64,000 nucleotides of DNA from an uncultured Cellulomonadaceae bacterium. GTDB taxonomy: Bacteria > Actinomycetota > Actinomycetes > Actinomycetales > Cellulomonadaceae. This document shows, piece after piece, positions 7,734 through 16,800 of the stretch. Under the pieces are notes generated by a model that searched no databases, had not been told where the DNA came from, and saw nothing but the letters and a program-made list of their open reading frames with translations. Where the stretch lies: the NCBI GenBank assembly GCA_947495165.1, contig CANLXM010000002.1:620001-684000 (forward strand), written 5' to 3'. The position numbers and the translations under genes were made by a program. Position 1 is the stretch's first letter. The number at the start of each line of letters is the position of its first letter.

Positions 7734-8791
7734 TCGGCAAAGACCTTCCGCCGTGCGCCGTCGACCGTGACCGTCCCGCCGTAGGGCAGGATCCACTGCG
7801 GCCGCGTGTGCCCGAACGGCACGCCCACCACCATGACGGCGTCGGGGTTGTACCGCTGCACCATGTCGATCGCGACGTCGCACTGCTCCGCGCGCTTGGC
7901 CGCCCGCTCGGCTGCCGTGCGGCTCACCTCGAAGTTCGTCGTGGGCGGGCGTCCGACGACGACGGCGTCGACCGCCGCCAGCACGCCCCGTTCCCCGAGG
8001 GACCGGATGATGCGGCCCAGCTCGAGTGCGGGGATCAGCTCCTCGGACGTCTCGAGGAGCAGCACGCCGCCGGCGACCACGGCCGGGTCCGCCGCGAAGC
8101 GTCCGGCGGTGAGGATCCACTGCACGACCTCGGCGCACCCGCCCCAGGTCCGGCCGGTGACCTCGCGCGACGGCCCCGCCCACGTCCAGGGCTCGCTCGC
8201 CTCGCGCTCGCCGTGCTGCGTCAGGGCGGCCGGATCCTTCCAGTCCTTGCCGAAGTCCTCGGACTCGCCGGGCTCGGTGACCTCGAGCCGCTCGCCGGTC
8301 AGGAGCGCCGCGCGCAGGGACCGCAGGTGGACGTCGTCCACCTCAGGTCCGGCGCCCAGGTGCACCTGGGTGGACCCGCCGTAGAAGCCCGCGACACCCT
8401 GGTTCCAGAGCCACATCAGCAGGTTCGTGTTGTCGCTGTACCCGAGGAACGGCTTGGGGTCGGCCCGTACGAGCGCGGGGTCGAGGTGGCCGATCACCGT
8501 GATTTGGTCGTCCCCGCCCACGGTCGCGAGCACCGCGCGGATCTCCGGGTCGGCGAATGCCGCGTTCAGGTCCGCCGCGCGGTCCGCCGCGGACGCCCCG
8601 AGCCGCCGCGTCGTCGGGAACTCGACCGGGACGAGCCCGGTGAGGTCTGCCAGGCGCCGCATCGCCTGCTCGTGGAGAACCGGCGCGAAGCCGGGAGCGG
8701 CGAACGACGGCGACAGCACGGCGACCTTGTCACCGGGCGCAGCCTTGGGCGGGGACGTGAGCTCGTGAACCATCTGCCGATCCAACAGCAT
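7724..8791 (-). CDS. LD-carboxypeptidase, peptidase family S66
   Basis: A 355-residue cytoplasmic protein of the LdcA/MccF family. The nucleophilic Ser lies in GYSDNT near residue 118 and the charge-relay His in PFGHTRP near the C-terminus, with the Glu in LLLETSEE. Members remove the terminal D-Ala from muropeptide tetrapeptides for recycling or, in the MccF branch, cleave peptide-nucleotide antibiotics. The TGGGCAEVVQWIL-type central region points towards the MccF-like group, but I cannot decide. Starts at ATG 8791 or 8773 are both possible. It has no obvious link to the pilus genes on either side. Confidence 0.8.
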   Translation of the reverse strand: MLLDRQMVHELTSPPKAAPGDKVAVLSPSFAAPGFAPVLHEQAMRRLADLTGLVPVEFPTTRRLGASAADRAADLNAAFADPEIRAVLATVGGDDQITVIGHLDPALVRADPKPFLGYSDNTNLLMWLWNQGVAGFYGGSTQVHLGAGPEVDDVHLRSLRAALLTGERLEVTEPGESEDFGKDWKDPAALTQHGEREASEPWTWAGPSREVTGRTWGGCAEVVQWILTAGRFAADPAVVAGGVLLLETSEELIPALELGRIIRSLGERGVLAAVDAVVVGRPPTTNFEVSRTAAERAAKRAEQCDVAIDMVQRYNPDAVMVVGVPFGHTRPQWILPYGGTVTVDGARRKVFADYS

Positions 8792-8811
8792 GGCTCGGCG
8801 CGCGTCGAGAC

Positions 8812-9279
8812 CTACTCGTCCTCGGCCGGCCGTGCCTCGTGGCCGGGACGCCCGTGCGAGCGGTTGCGCTCCTTGAGCTGCGCCTCGTACACGTGGCGGC
8901 GGCCCTCCATGAGCTCCTCGCGCACCGTGCGCTCCATCGCGCGGAAGGGCTCCCAGTAGTGGTCGTCGTAGTCCTCGACGATCTGGAACGTCCACCGCCG
9001 CTGCAGCACGTTGCGGCCGAACAGGTCCTCGCGGAGGCGCCCAGCCAGCTCGCCGTGACCGGCGTCCTCGAGGGCGTCGATGGCGTTCCGCAGGTCGTTG
9101 TCCGCGCGCCCCGTCATCCGGTGGAAGCCGTAGAGCATCCCGCGGGCCTGCTCGACGACCTCGAGCGCGGCGGTGAGCTGCCCGACCGCCTCGACGGTCG
9201 CGTCGTCGACGCCGTCGGGAACCTGGTGGGCGACGTCCGGTCCGTCGAGCGAGCGCCGGGATCTGCGTGCCTGTGCCAT
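8812..9279 (-). CDS. Conserved hypothetical protein, helical
   Basis: A 155-residue acidic/basic protein without signal peptide or membrane helix. It looks mostly alpha-helical: a four-helix-like region (DDATVEAVGQLTAALEVVEQ near residues 25-44), then an aromatic stretch QIVEDYDDHYWEPFRAMERT near 100-120 and a highly charged tail. I do not recognise a named family. It starts at ATG 9279, 46 bp after the tadC stop and in the same direction, so it could be co-transcribed with the pilus genes and be a lineage-specific accessory protein. Confidence 0.65.
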   Translation of the reverse strand: MAQARRSRRSLDGPDVAHQVPDGVDDATVEAVGQLTAALEVVEQARGMLYGFHRMTGRADNDLRNAIDALEDAGHGELAGRLREDLFGRNVLQRRWTFQIVEDYDDHYWEPFRAMERTVREELMEGRRHVYEAQLKERNRSHGRPGHEARPAEDE

Positions 9280-9325
9280 GACATCGATACAACGACGCCG
9301 CGCGCGCCCCAGCAACCGGAACGCC

Positions 9326-9904
9326 TCATCCGAGCAGCCCGACGCCGAGCGACAGCAGCACCGGCACGAGCCCCACCAGCACGAACGCCGGCAGGAGGCA
9401 CAGCCCGAGCGGGAGGACGAGCTGGACGCCGAGCCGCTGCGCCGCGACCTTGGCCCGCGCCGCAGCCCCGCGCCGCAGCCGGGAGCCCGCCGAGGCGAGC
9501 GCACCCGACGGCGCCGCGCCCGACGTCCAGGCGTCCCGGAGCGCGTCCGCCACCACACGGCCGCGCACGCCCTCCCAGGCCGCGTCCCAGCGGGCCCCGA
9601 GGATGAGCGCGCCACCGACCCGCTCGAGCGTGGGATCGCCGACGGCGCGGCCCACGACCTGCAGCGCCCGGGGCAGCGCAGCACCGGCCTGCGTCGCCGC
9701 CTCGAGCAGCGCGAGCACGACGACGACCGGAACCTCGGCCGCGGGCGCGGACCTCTCCCGCCGGCCCGCGCGCCGCCGCTCGCCCTGAGGCTCTCGCGGG
9801 TCCGCACGTCTGCGCACCACGAGCACGCGCGCCCCACCGCCGACGCCCCACACGACGAGGCCGACGACGATCCCGCTCGCCCACGCCGCCCCCTCACCGC
9901 CCAC
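9326..9904 (-). CDS. tadC: Type II secretion system F domain protein, TadC
   Basis: A 192-residue membrane protein with a hydrophobic N-terminal segment, a basic cytoplasmic loop, the T2SSF domain and two C-terminal hydrophobic helices (LVLPLGLCLLPAFVLVGLVP near residues 160-180). TadB and TadC form the inner-membrane platform on which the TadA ATPase drives Flp pilus assembly. The GTG at 9904 has a GGGGGAG ribosome site and overlaps the end of tadB by 11 bases. Equivalent to Rv3657c. Confidence 0.82.
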   Translation of the reverse strand: MGGEGAAWASGIVVGLVVWGVGGGARVLVVRRRADPREPQGERRRAGRRERSAPAAEVPVVVVLALLEAATQAGAALPRALQVVGRAVGDPTLERVGGALILGARWDAAWEGVRGRVVADALRDAWTSGAAPSGALASAGSRLRRGAAARAKVAAQRLGVQLVLPLGLCLLPAFVLVGLVPVLLSLGVGLLG

Positions 9905-10589
9905 GGCCGTCCCGCTCCCCCGCCGCGCGCGCGACCAGCCGACGCGTCCACGCCCGCCCGGCCACCATGAGCCCAAGCCCGACGACCAGGCTCGTCGCCC
10001 CGAGCCCCCCGTCCACGACCACGCCCGGCAGGTCCACGCCGAGCAGCGCGCCGACGACGAGGCCCCCGATCGGCAGCCACCCGAGCAGCCGGGCCGTAGC
10101 CCGGGGCCCGGCGAGAGCCGCGTCCCGCGCCGCGCGCTCCTCCTCGGCGACGACGACGGCACTCCCCACGGCGTCGAGCACCGGCGCGAGGGACGCCCCG
10201 ACCTCGGCGGCCACCACGCAGGCCGCGACCACCCCGGCGGCCTGCCGCCGCAGGGCAGCGTCGTGCCGTCGCCGCCGACGCGACGTCCCCGCGACGGCGT
10301 CGACGAGCGCAGCGACGTCCGGCGCGCCGCGATGGTCGGCCGGGACCCGCACCGCGGTCCACCAGGCCTGCGCCGGCGCAGTCCCAGCGCGCAGCAGCGC
10401 CGCCACGGCGGTCGTGACGGTCTCGAGGGTGCGCTCGTCGTCGTCGCCCTTCAGGGTGCGGGCGCGCCGCCACCGCGTCCCGAGCGCCCCGCTCCCCGTC
10501 CGGTCCACGAGCACGGACGTGCGCCGCGTGGTCGCTCCAGACCCCGCCAGGACCGCGAGCCCGACGAGGACGCCGACGCCGGCGCTCAC
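9894..10589 (-). CDS. tadB: Type II secretion system F domain protein, TadB
   Basis: A 231-residue membrane protein: an N-terminal hydrophobic helix, a T2SSF region with ETVTTAVAALLRAGTAPAQAW near residues 47-67, and two hydrophobic helices at the C-terminal end (LLGWLPIGGLVVGALLGVDL near residues 165-184). It is the partner of TadC in the pilus assembly platform. The GTG start at 10589 overlaps the tadA stop as GTGA. Mycobacterial equivalent Rv3658c. Confidence 0.82.
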   Translation of the reverse strand: MSAGVGVLVGLAVLAGSGATTRRTSVLVDRTGSGALGTRWRRARTLKGDDDERTLETVTTAVAALLRAGTAPAQAWWTAVRVPADHRGAPDVAALVDAVAGTSRRRRRHDAALRRQAAGVVAACVVAAEVGASLAPVLDAVGSAVVVAEEERAARDAALAGPRATARLLGWLPIGGLVVGALLGVDLPGVVVDGGLGATSLVVGLGLMVAGRAWTRRLVARAAGERDGRGR

Positions 10590-11743
10590 CGGCCGAGACC
10601 GATCCGCCCGGCGAGCTCGCCCCACCGGGCAGTGACGGTGGGCTCCGCACCGGGGCGCCACTGCAGCGCGGGCTCGACGCGCAGGCCGCCGTCCGGGCCG
10701 CGGTCGACCACGGCCACGTCGCTCACGAAGCGTCGTCCCGCGGCCCGCCGCAGGTGCAGCACGGCGTCCAGGGCGCTCGCTGCCTGCGTGGCCATCGACG
10801 CCGACGTCATCCCCGCGAGCCCGGCCAGCGCGTCGAGCCGTGCGGGGACGTCGGCGGGAGCGTTCGCGTGCAGGGTAGCCCAGCCGCCGTCGTGCCCGGT
10901 GTTGAGCGCCATGAGCATCTCGCGGACCTCCGCACCGCGGCACTCGCCCAGCACGATCCGGTCCGGTCGCATCCGCAGGGACGTCCGCACCAGGTCAGCA
11001 AGCTCCACCCGGCCCGCGCCCTCGACGTTCGCGCGCCGCGCGGCGAGGCTGACGACGTGCGGGTGCGCAGGAGCGAGCTCCCGGGCCTCCTCGATGCACA
11101 CGACCCGCTCGCCGGCGGGGACGAGGCCGAGCAGCGCGCCGAGCAGCGTCGTCTTGCCCGTCCCGGTCGCCCCGGTCACCAGGACGTTGGCGCGAGCGGC
11201 GACGAGCGCCCGCAGCACCGGGTCCCAGGACGGCGGCACGCCCCCACCAGCCCGCAGGTCCTCCAGGCGCAGCGTCCCCGTGCGCAGCACCCGCAGCGAG
11301 ATCAGCGCCCCGCGCTCGCAGACGGGCGGCACGACCGCGTGCACCCGTGTGCCGTCGGGCAGCCGCGCGTCGACCATGGGGCTCGCGTCGTCCAGGCGCT
11401 GCCCGCCGGCGGCGGCGAGGCGGACCGCGAGCTCACGCACCTGGGCGTCGGTGCCGAGGTCGACGTCGGCCCGCACCAGCCCGCCGCCGCGCTCCACCCA
11501 GACATCCCGCGGCCCGTTGACCAGCACGTCCGTCGTCTCGGGATCGTCGAGGAGCGCCTGCAGGGGCCCCGCGCCGAAGAGCTCGGCGCTCGCGGCGCGC
11601 ACCGCCCGTTCCAGGGCGCCACCCCCGAGCACGACGCCGCGGGAGTGCAGCACGGCGCGCACGTGCTCCGCGAGCGCCACGTCGGGGGCGACGCCGACGC
11701 GTCGGCGCACGTCGGGCAGCAGACCCGCGAGCTCATCGACCAC
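10586..11743 (-). CDS. tadA: Pilus assembly / secretion ATPase TadA (CpaF)
   Basis: A 385-residue VirB11/PulE-type ATPase. Walker A GATGTGKTT lies near residues 192-200, the Asp-box-like VVCIEEARE near 215, Walker B DRIVLGE near 259 and the His box TLHANAP near 290. It powers extension of the Flp pilus from the cytoplasmic face of the TadB/TadC platform. The GTG at 11743 overlaps the ssd stop by 11 bases. Length and motif order match CpaF proteins. Mycobacterial equivalent Rv3659c. Confidence 0.9.
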   Translation of the reverse strand: MVDELAGLLPDVRRRVGVAPDVALAEHVRAVLHSRGVVLGGGALERAVRAASAELFGAGPLQALLDDPETTDVLVNGPRDVWVERGGGLVRADVDLGTDAQVRELAVRLAAAGGQRLDDASPMVDARLPDGTRVHAVVPPVCERGALISLRVLRTGTLRLEDLRAGGGVPPSWDPVLRALVAARANVLVTGATGTGKTTLLGALLGLVPAGERVVCIEEARELAPAHPHVVSLAARRANVEGAGRVELADLVRTSLRMRPDRIVLGECRGAEVREMLMALNTGHDGGWATLHANAPADVPARLDALAGLAGMTSASMATQAASALDAVLHLRRAAGRRFVSDVAVVDRGPDGGLRVEPALQWRPGAEPTVTARWGELAGRIGLGR

Positions 11744-12467
11744 CGCGCACCTGCCCCCCGAGGGCTTTCGCGGCGCGGTCGAGCCGCCGCCCGCAGGGAC
11801 CGGCGCCGTGCAGCACGGCCCCGGGCAACGTCCGGTCCGGGCGCAGCTCGTGGGCGACCGGCAGCCCGAGCGCCCGGCCGACCGTCCCGGCGTCGAGCGC
11901 TCCGCCCGTGCGCACCACGAGGCGCGGCACGCGCCCCGGCCCCAGGCGCCCAAGGACTGCGCTCGCACCCGCGACCGCGGGCACGTCGCCCGTGACGAGC
12001 AGCACGACGTCGTCGCACCGGGCGGCGAGATCCGCCGCGTCGTGGAGGCGCGCGAGGTCCAGGACGACGTCGGCGTGCTCGGCGAGCGAGGTCACCACGT
12101 CGCAGACGACGTCGGCCGCGGGCGGGGCGGGACGCCGCCGGTCCGCGCTCAGCACGCTCACCTGACCCCAGAGCGGGAGCAGGCCGAGCACCTCGGCTCC
12201 GGGCACGACGCCCCGGGCCAGCCGGAGGTCGGGCCACCGCGGCCCGGTCAGCTCCTCGATCCCCAGCAGCACGTCGAGTCCTCCACCGCCCGCGTCGAGG
12301 TCGACCAGTGCCACCGGCCCCCGCCGTGACCCGACCCGCGCGAGCCCGGCGGCGAGCACGCTCGCGCCGACGCCGCCGCGCGCCCCGCACACCCCGATCA
12401 CCCGTCCCACGCCCCACCTCCGCAGGCGAGCCTCGCGCGCTCGCCTGTCGGCCAGGCGCACAGCCAC
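11733..12467 (-). CDS. Ssd/CpaE-like MinD-family protein
   Basis: A 244-residue ParA/MinD fold protein at the head of the pilus operon. The deviant Walker A appears as CGARGGVGAS near residues 27-36, so both the signature Lys and the usual GK(S/T) Lys are absent, a feature known from mycobacterial Ssd (septum site determining, Rv3660c). VALVDLDAGGGGLDV near 53-67 is the switch region. CpaE-type proteins place the pilus apparatus at the cell pole. It is shorter than Ssd (about 350 residues), lacking the N-terminal receiver-like domain. The GTG at 12467 is the best start. Confidence 0.75.
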   Translation of the reverse strand: MAVRLADRRAREARLRRWGVGRVIGVCGARGGVGASVLAAGLARVGSRRGPVALVDLDAGGGGLDVLLGIEELTGPRWPDLRLARGVVPGAEVLGLLPLWGQVSVLSADRRRPAPPAADVVCDVVTSLAEHADVVLDLARLHDAADLAARCDDVVLLVTGDVPAVAGASAVLGRLGPGRVPRLVVRTGGALDAGTVGRALGLPVAHELRPDRTLPGAVLHGAGPCGRRLDRAAKALGGQVRGGR

Positions 12468-12518
12468 CGGACCTGTGGACGGACCGGCACGTCGGAGGGA
12501 CGTGTGGAGGGCGCCGGA

Positions 12519-12977
12519 CTAGCGGGCGAGATCGAGCGTGCCCGCGCAGCGCAGCCGCGCGATGAGCTCCGGCGCGCCGCGCACCGTCGTCCGGGCAGCG
12601 TCCGGATCGGAGCAGGTCTCCCACCCGGCACCGCGCACCAGGGAGGGCCACTCCAGGTCCCCAGAGAAGCCGGGAAGCAGGACGCCGAGCGCGCGTGCCA
12701 GCGCGGGACCGTCAGCCTCGACCTGGGCGACCGCGAGCGGCAACCCGCCCACGACCTCGATCCGCGGCGCGAGCGCGGGGTCGATCTGCCACCCGTCCGT
12801 GCGCCACGGCGCCGTCAGCCGGCAGTGCGCGTTGGTCTGCCGCCCGCACCAGAACCCGACCTCGACACGCTGGACGTCCGGCAGCAGCAGCGCGAGCAGC
12901 GCACGCCCCTGGTCCGGGTCGAGCTGTCCGACATCGCCACCGGGCGGTCGGTGCTCGATCCGCAGCAACGCCTCCAT
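12519..12977 (-). CDS. Hypothetical protein
   Basis: A 152-residue soluble protein starting at ATG 12977. It has a Trp-rich middle (GFWCGRQTNAHCRLTAPW around residues 41-58) and three cysteines, with no signal peptide. I do not recognise the family. It ends 51 bp before ssd in the same direction and starts 51 bp from the divergent HAD gene, so it may be the first gene of the pilus transcript, though nothing in its sequence shows a pilus role. Confidence 0.6.
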   Translation of the reverse strand: MEALLRIEHRPPGGDVGQLDPDQGRALLALLLPDVQRVEVGFWCGRQTNAHCRLTAPWRTDGWQIDPALAPRIEVVGGLPLAVAQVEADGPALARALGVLLPGFSGDLEWPSLVRGAGWETCSDPDAARTTVRGAPELIARLRCAGTLDLAR

Positions 12978-13028
12978 GCCCCGATGCTGCCAGAGCCGTC
13001 TTCCGCCCGACGGCATAGGCTCGCTCCT

Positions 13029-13859
13029 GTGACCGAGCCGACCAGCGACAGGCACCACCAGACCATCCAGCACGCCCCGGCACACCGCCCGGCCGCGGCG
13101 TTCTTCGACCTGGACAAGACGATCATCGCGACGTCCTCGACGTCGGCGTTCTCGCGTCCGTTCTTCGCGGGCGGGCTGATCTCCCGCCGGGCGATGCTGC
13201 GCAGCGCGTACGCGCACTTCCTGTTCATGGTGGGCGGCGCGGACGCGGACCAGACCGAGCGCATGCGCGCCGTGCTGTCGACGCTCGCGGCCGGCTGGGA
13301 CGTCGAGCAGGTCAGCCAGATCGTCGAAGAGACGCTGCACGACCTGATCGACCCCTACGTGTACGCCGAGGCCGTCGACCTGATCGCCCAGCACCACGCA
13401 GCGGGCCGGGAGGTCGTGATCGTCTCCGCGTCCGGCCAGGAGGTCGTCGAGCCCATCGCCGCCGCGCTGGGCGCCGACCACGTCATCGCCACGCGGATGC
13501 ACGTCGAGGACGGCCGCTACACCGGCGAGATCGACTTCTACGCCTACGGGGACAACAAGGCCTCGGCCATGGTCCAGCTCGCCACGGTGCACAACTACGA
13601 CCTCGAGGCCTGCTACGCCTACTCGGACTCGATCACGGACGCCCCGATGCTCTCGACCGTCGGCCACGGCTTCGTCGTGAACCCCGACCGCACCCTGCGG
13701 CGGCTCGCGCAGGACGAGGGCTGGGGGACGCTCACCTTCTCCCGCCCGGTCGCCCTGCGGGCGTTCGGTCCGCGGTCGCGGTCCGCCGTCGCGGTGACGG
13801 CGACGCTCGCGACCGCGGCCGCCGTCACCTGGTGGGCACTGCGCCGGCGTCGTCGCTGA
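13029..13859 (+). CDS. HAD-IB family hydrolase (SerB-like), membrane-anchored
   Basis: A 276-residue HAD phosphatase. The catalytic motif FFDLDKT is near residues 25-31, motif II VIVSAS near 133-138, and motif III/IV YSDSITDAPML near 196-206. A single hydrophobic segment followed by RRRRR ends the protein, suggesting a C-terminal anchor. It resembles Rv3661 and phosphoserine phosphatase-like enzymes; the true substrate is unknown. It starts at GTG 13029 and its last 35 bases overlap the convergent putA gene. The divergent arrangement with ssd is conserved in actinobacteria. Confidence 0.82.
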   Translation: MTEPTSDRHHQTIQHAPAHRPAAAFFDLDKTIIATSSTSAFSRPFFAGGLISRRAMLRSAYAHFLFMVGGADADQTERMRAVLSTLAAGWDVEQVSQIVEETLHDLIDPYVYAEAVDLIAQHHAAGREVVIVSASGQEVVEPIAAALGADHVIATRMHVEDGRYTGEIDFYAYGDNKASAMVQLATVHNYDLEACYAYSDSITDAPMLSTVGHGFVVNPDRTLRRLAQDEGWGTLTFSRPVALRAFGPRSRSAVAVTATLATAAAVTWWALRRRRR

Positions 13860-16800
13860 CGTGACCGAAGCGGTGCCGGGTGCGTGACACCGCCTGCTCC
13901 CGCACCATCGCGAGCAGCTCGCGCCGACCGCTCGCCACCACCGGCTGATCGAGCACGGTCACCTCGCCCACCCGGCTCGCGGCGGCCTCGCGCAGTCCCG
14001 CGGAGCGCCCGACGACGCGGATGCGCCCGCTGACCCGACCGCGCGCGACCCGCTGCGCGAACGCGTCGTCGGCCTCGTCCGCGACGCGGCTGACCTCGAC
14101 GGGCACGCCCGCGGTCCGCGCCGCGGCGAGCACGCGTTCGACCTCCACCTGGAGCGCGTCTGCACCCACCCGGACCGTGAGGCCCGGGACCGGCCGGTAT
14201 CGCAGCACGTTCGCCTCGGCCACGAGCGCGCTCGGGTCGTGCTCGCGGGAGAGCTCCTCGTCCCACCACGCCGCGTCGCTGGCTTGCGCCCGCGCGAGCC
14301 ATCCAGCGGCGTCGTCCGTGCGCGCGGGAACCGCTGGCGCGTCCGTCCACGTGCCGAGCTGGGCGACGTAGTGCGGTCCGCCCGCCTTCGCGCCTGGTCC
14401 GACCGTGGAGGCCTTCCAGCCGCCGAAGGGCTGCCGGCGCACGATCGCCCCGGTGATGTGCCGGTTCACGTAGGCGTTGCCGACGTCGACCCGGTCCAGC
14501 CAGTGCGCGATCTCGCCGGCGTCGAGCGAGTGAATGCCGCCCGTGAGCCCGAACGTCACCTGGTTCTGCAGCGCGATCGCCTCGTCGAGGGTCTCGACGC
14601 GCATGACGCCGAGCACGGGCCCGAACACCTCGTTCAGGTGGAAGAACGACCCGGGCCGCACGCCGAACTTCACGCCGGGCGTCCACAGCAGACCCTCGTC
14701 GTCGAGGCGGCGCGGCTGCACGAGCCAGGACTCGCCGTCGTCGAGCGTGGTCAGGGCCCGCAGCAGCTTGCCCGACGCCGGCTCCGTCAGCGGGCCCATC
14801 ACGGTCGCCAGGTCCGTGGCGGGGCCGACCGCCAGGGACGTGACGGCGTCGGCCAGCTGGCGACGCAGGCGGTCCGAGCGCCCGGCTGACCCGACGAGGA
14901 TCAGCAGCGACGCGGCCGAGCACTTCTGCCCCGCGTGCCCGAACGCCGCGCGCACCACGTCCGCGACGGCGAGGTCGACGTCGGCCGACGGCGTCACGAT
15001 CAGCGCGTTCTTGCCGGAGGTCTCCGCGTACACGTCGAGCTCGGGGCGCCAACCGGCGAACAGCGCGGCCGTCTCGATCGACCCGGTCAGCAGCACGCGC
15101 GCGATGCCGGGGTGCGTCACGAGGTGGCGCCCGATCTCACCCTCCGGGGACAGCACCACCTGCACGACGTCGCGCGGCAGCCCGTGGTCGTCGAGCGCCC
15201 GGTGCACGGCATCCATCGCGACCTGGACGCACCGCGGCGTCGGCGGCGCGGGCTTGATCAGCACGGGCGAGCCCGCCGCGAGCGCCGCGAGCACGGACCC
15301 GGTCGGGATGGCGACGGGGAAGTTCCACGGCGGGGTGACGAGCGTGACGCCGTCGGGCACGAAGGCCGCGTCCGGGTCGGCCTCGAGGTCGAGGGCGCGC
15401 GCCGCGTAGTAGTTGGCGAAGTCGATCGCCTCGCTGACCTCGGGGTCGACCTCGGGCACGGTCTTGCCTGCCTCGTGGACGGCGGTCGCGACCAGGTCCG
15501 CGCGGGCCTCCTCCAGGTGTACCGCGGCGCGCCGCAGCACAGCTGCGCGCACGTCCACCGGCGTGGCAGCCCAGGTCTCCCGGACGGCCTCGGCGCGCGC
15601 GACGGCGGCGTCGACGTCGGCCGTCGTCGTGATGACCGTCGCGGGCGGGACGGTCGCCGCGAGCCGCTCGGCCGTGCGCGGGCTGACGGCGTCGGCCGCC
15701 ATCGCGCGCACGGGCGGGAGCGTGGGGTCGGAGTCCTCGGCGTTGGCGAACTCGCCCGGCTCCAGCTCGCGGACCTCGCGCTCCTGGCGCCGCGGCTCAG
15801 CGGACACGGTCGCGCTGTGGGTGACCGACGCGCGGAACGCCGCCTCTTGACGGTCCATACCGTCGGTCTGGCTCGTCGCCGAGCCCCCGTGCTCGCCGGC
15901 CGGGGCGCCTCCCGCGAACATGGCGTGCAGGAAGTTCTGCTCGGCCGCGTTCTCCTCGAGGCGGCGCACCAGGTAGGAGATCGCGACGTCGAAGTCCCGG
16001 GCCGCGACCGCCGGGGTGTACAGCAGCACGCGACCCACGGTGGCGCGCACGGCGCGGGCCTGGGCGGGCGCCATGCCCTGCAGCATCTCGATGTCGAGCG
16101 CGTCGGTGACGCCGCGGCGCTCCGCGAGCAGGTGCGCGAGCGCGACGTGGAACAGGTTGTGGCTCGCGACGCCCACGCGCAGCACGCCCGACGTCGCCGG
16201 GTCGAGCGCCCGGTCGACGAGCCGGACGTAGCTCCCGTCCACCCCGGGCTTGGCCGGGTACGGCGCCTGCTGCCAGCCGTGCACCTCGGCCTCGACGCGC
16301 TCCATCGCGAGGTTCGCGCCCTTGACCAGGCGCACCTTGAGCGGCGCGCCGCCCCGCGTGCCGCGCCGCTGGGCGAGGTCGACGAGCCGGTCGAACGCAC
16401 CCGCGGAGTCCGGCAGGTACGCCTGCAGGACGATGCCCATGGGCAGGTCCAGCAGGTCGTCGTCGAGCGCGATCCGCTCGAAGACCTGCAGGGTGAGCTC
16501 GAGGTCGCGGTACTCCTCCATGTCGAGGTTGAGGAAGGTGTCCGACGACGCAGCTGCGGCGCGGTACAGCGGCAGCACGCGCTCGACGACGCGCTCGACG
16601 CTGCCCGCCAGGTCCCACGTGGACAGCTGGCTGACGATCGCCGACGTCTTGAGCGAGACGTAGTCGACGTCCGGACGCTCGATCAGCACGCGGACGCGCT
16701 CGGCCCGCCGCTGCGCCTCGGCCTCCCCGAGGACAGCCTCGCCGAGCAGGTTCACGTTGAGGCCGAACCCCTCGGCGCGCGTGCGGGCGAGGTGCGCGCC

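Noticed and set aside
6450-9279. The block inside the tad locus as a mobile element
   Set aside because: No transposase, integrase, terminal inverted repeats or target duplications were seen, and base composition looks like the surroundings.
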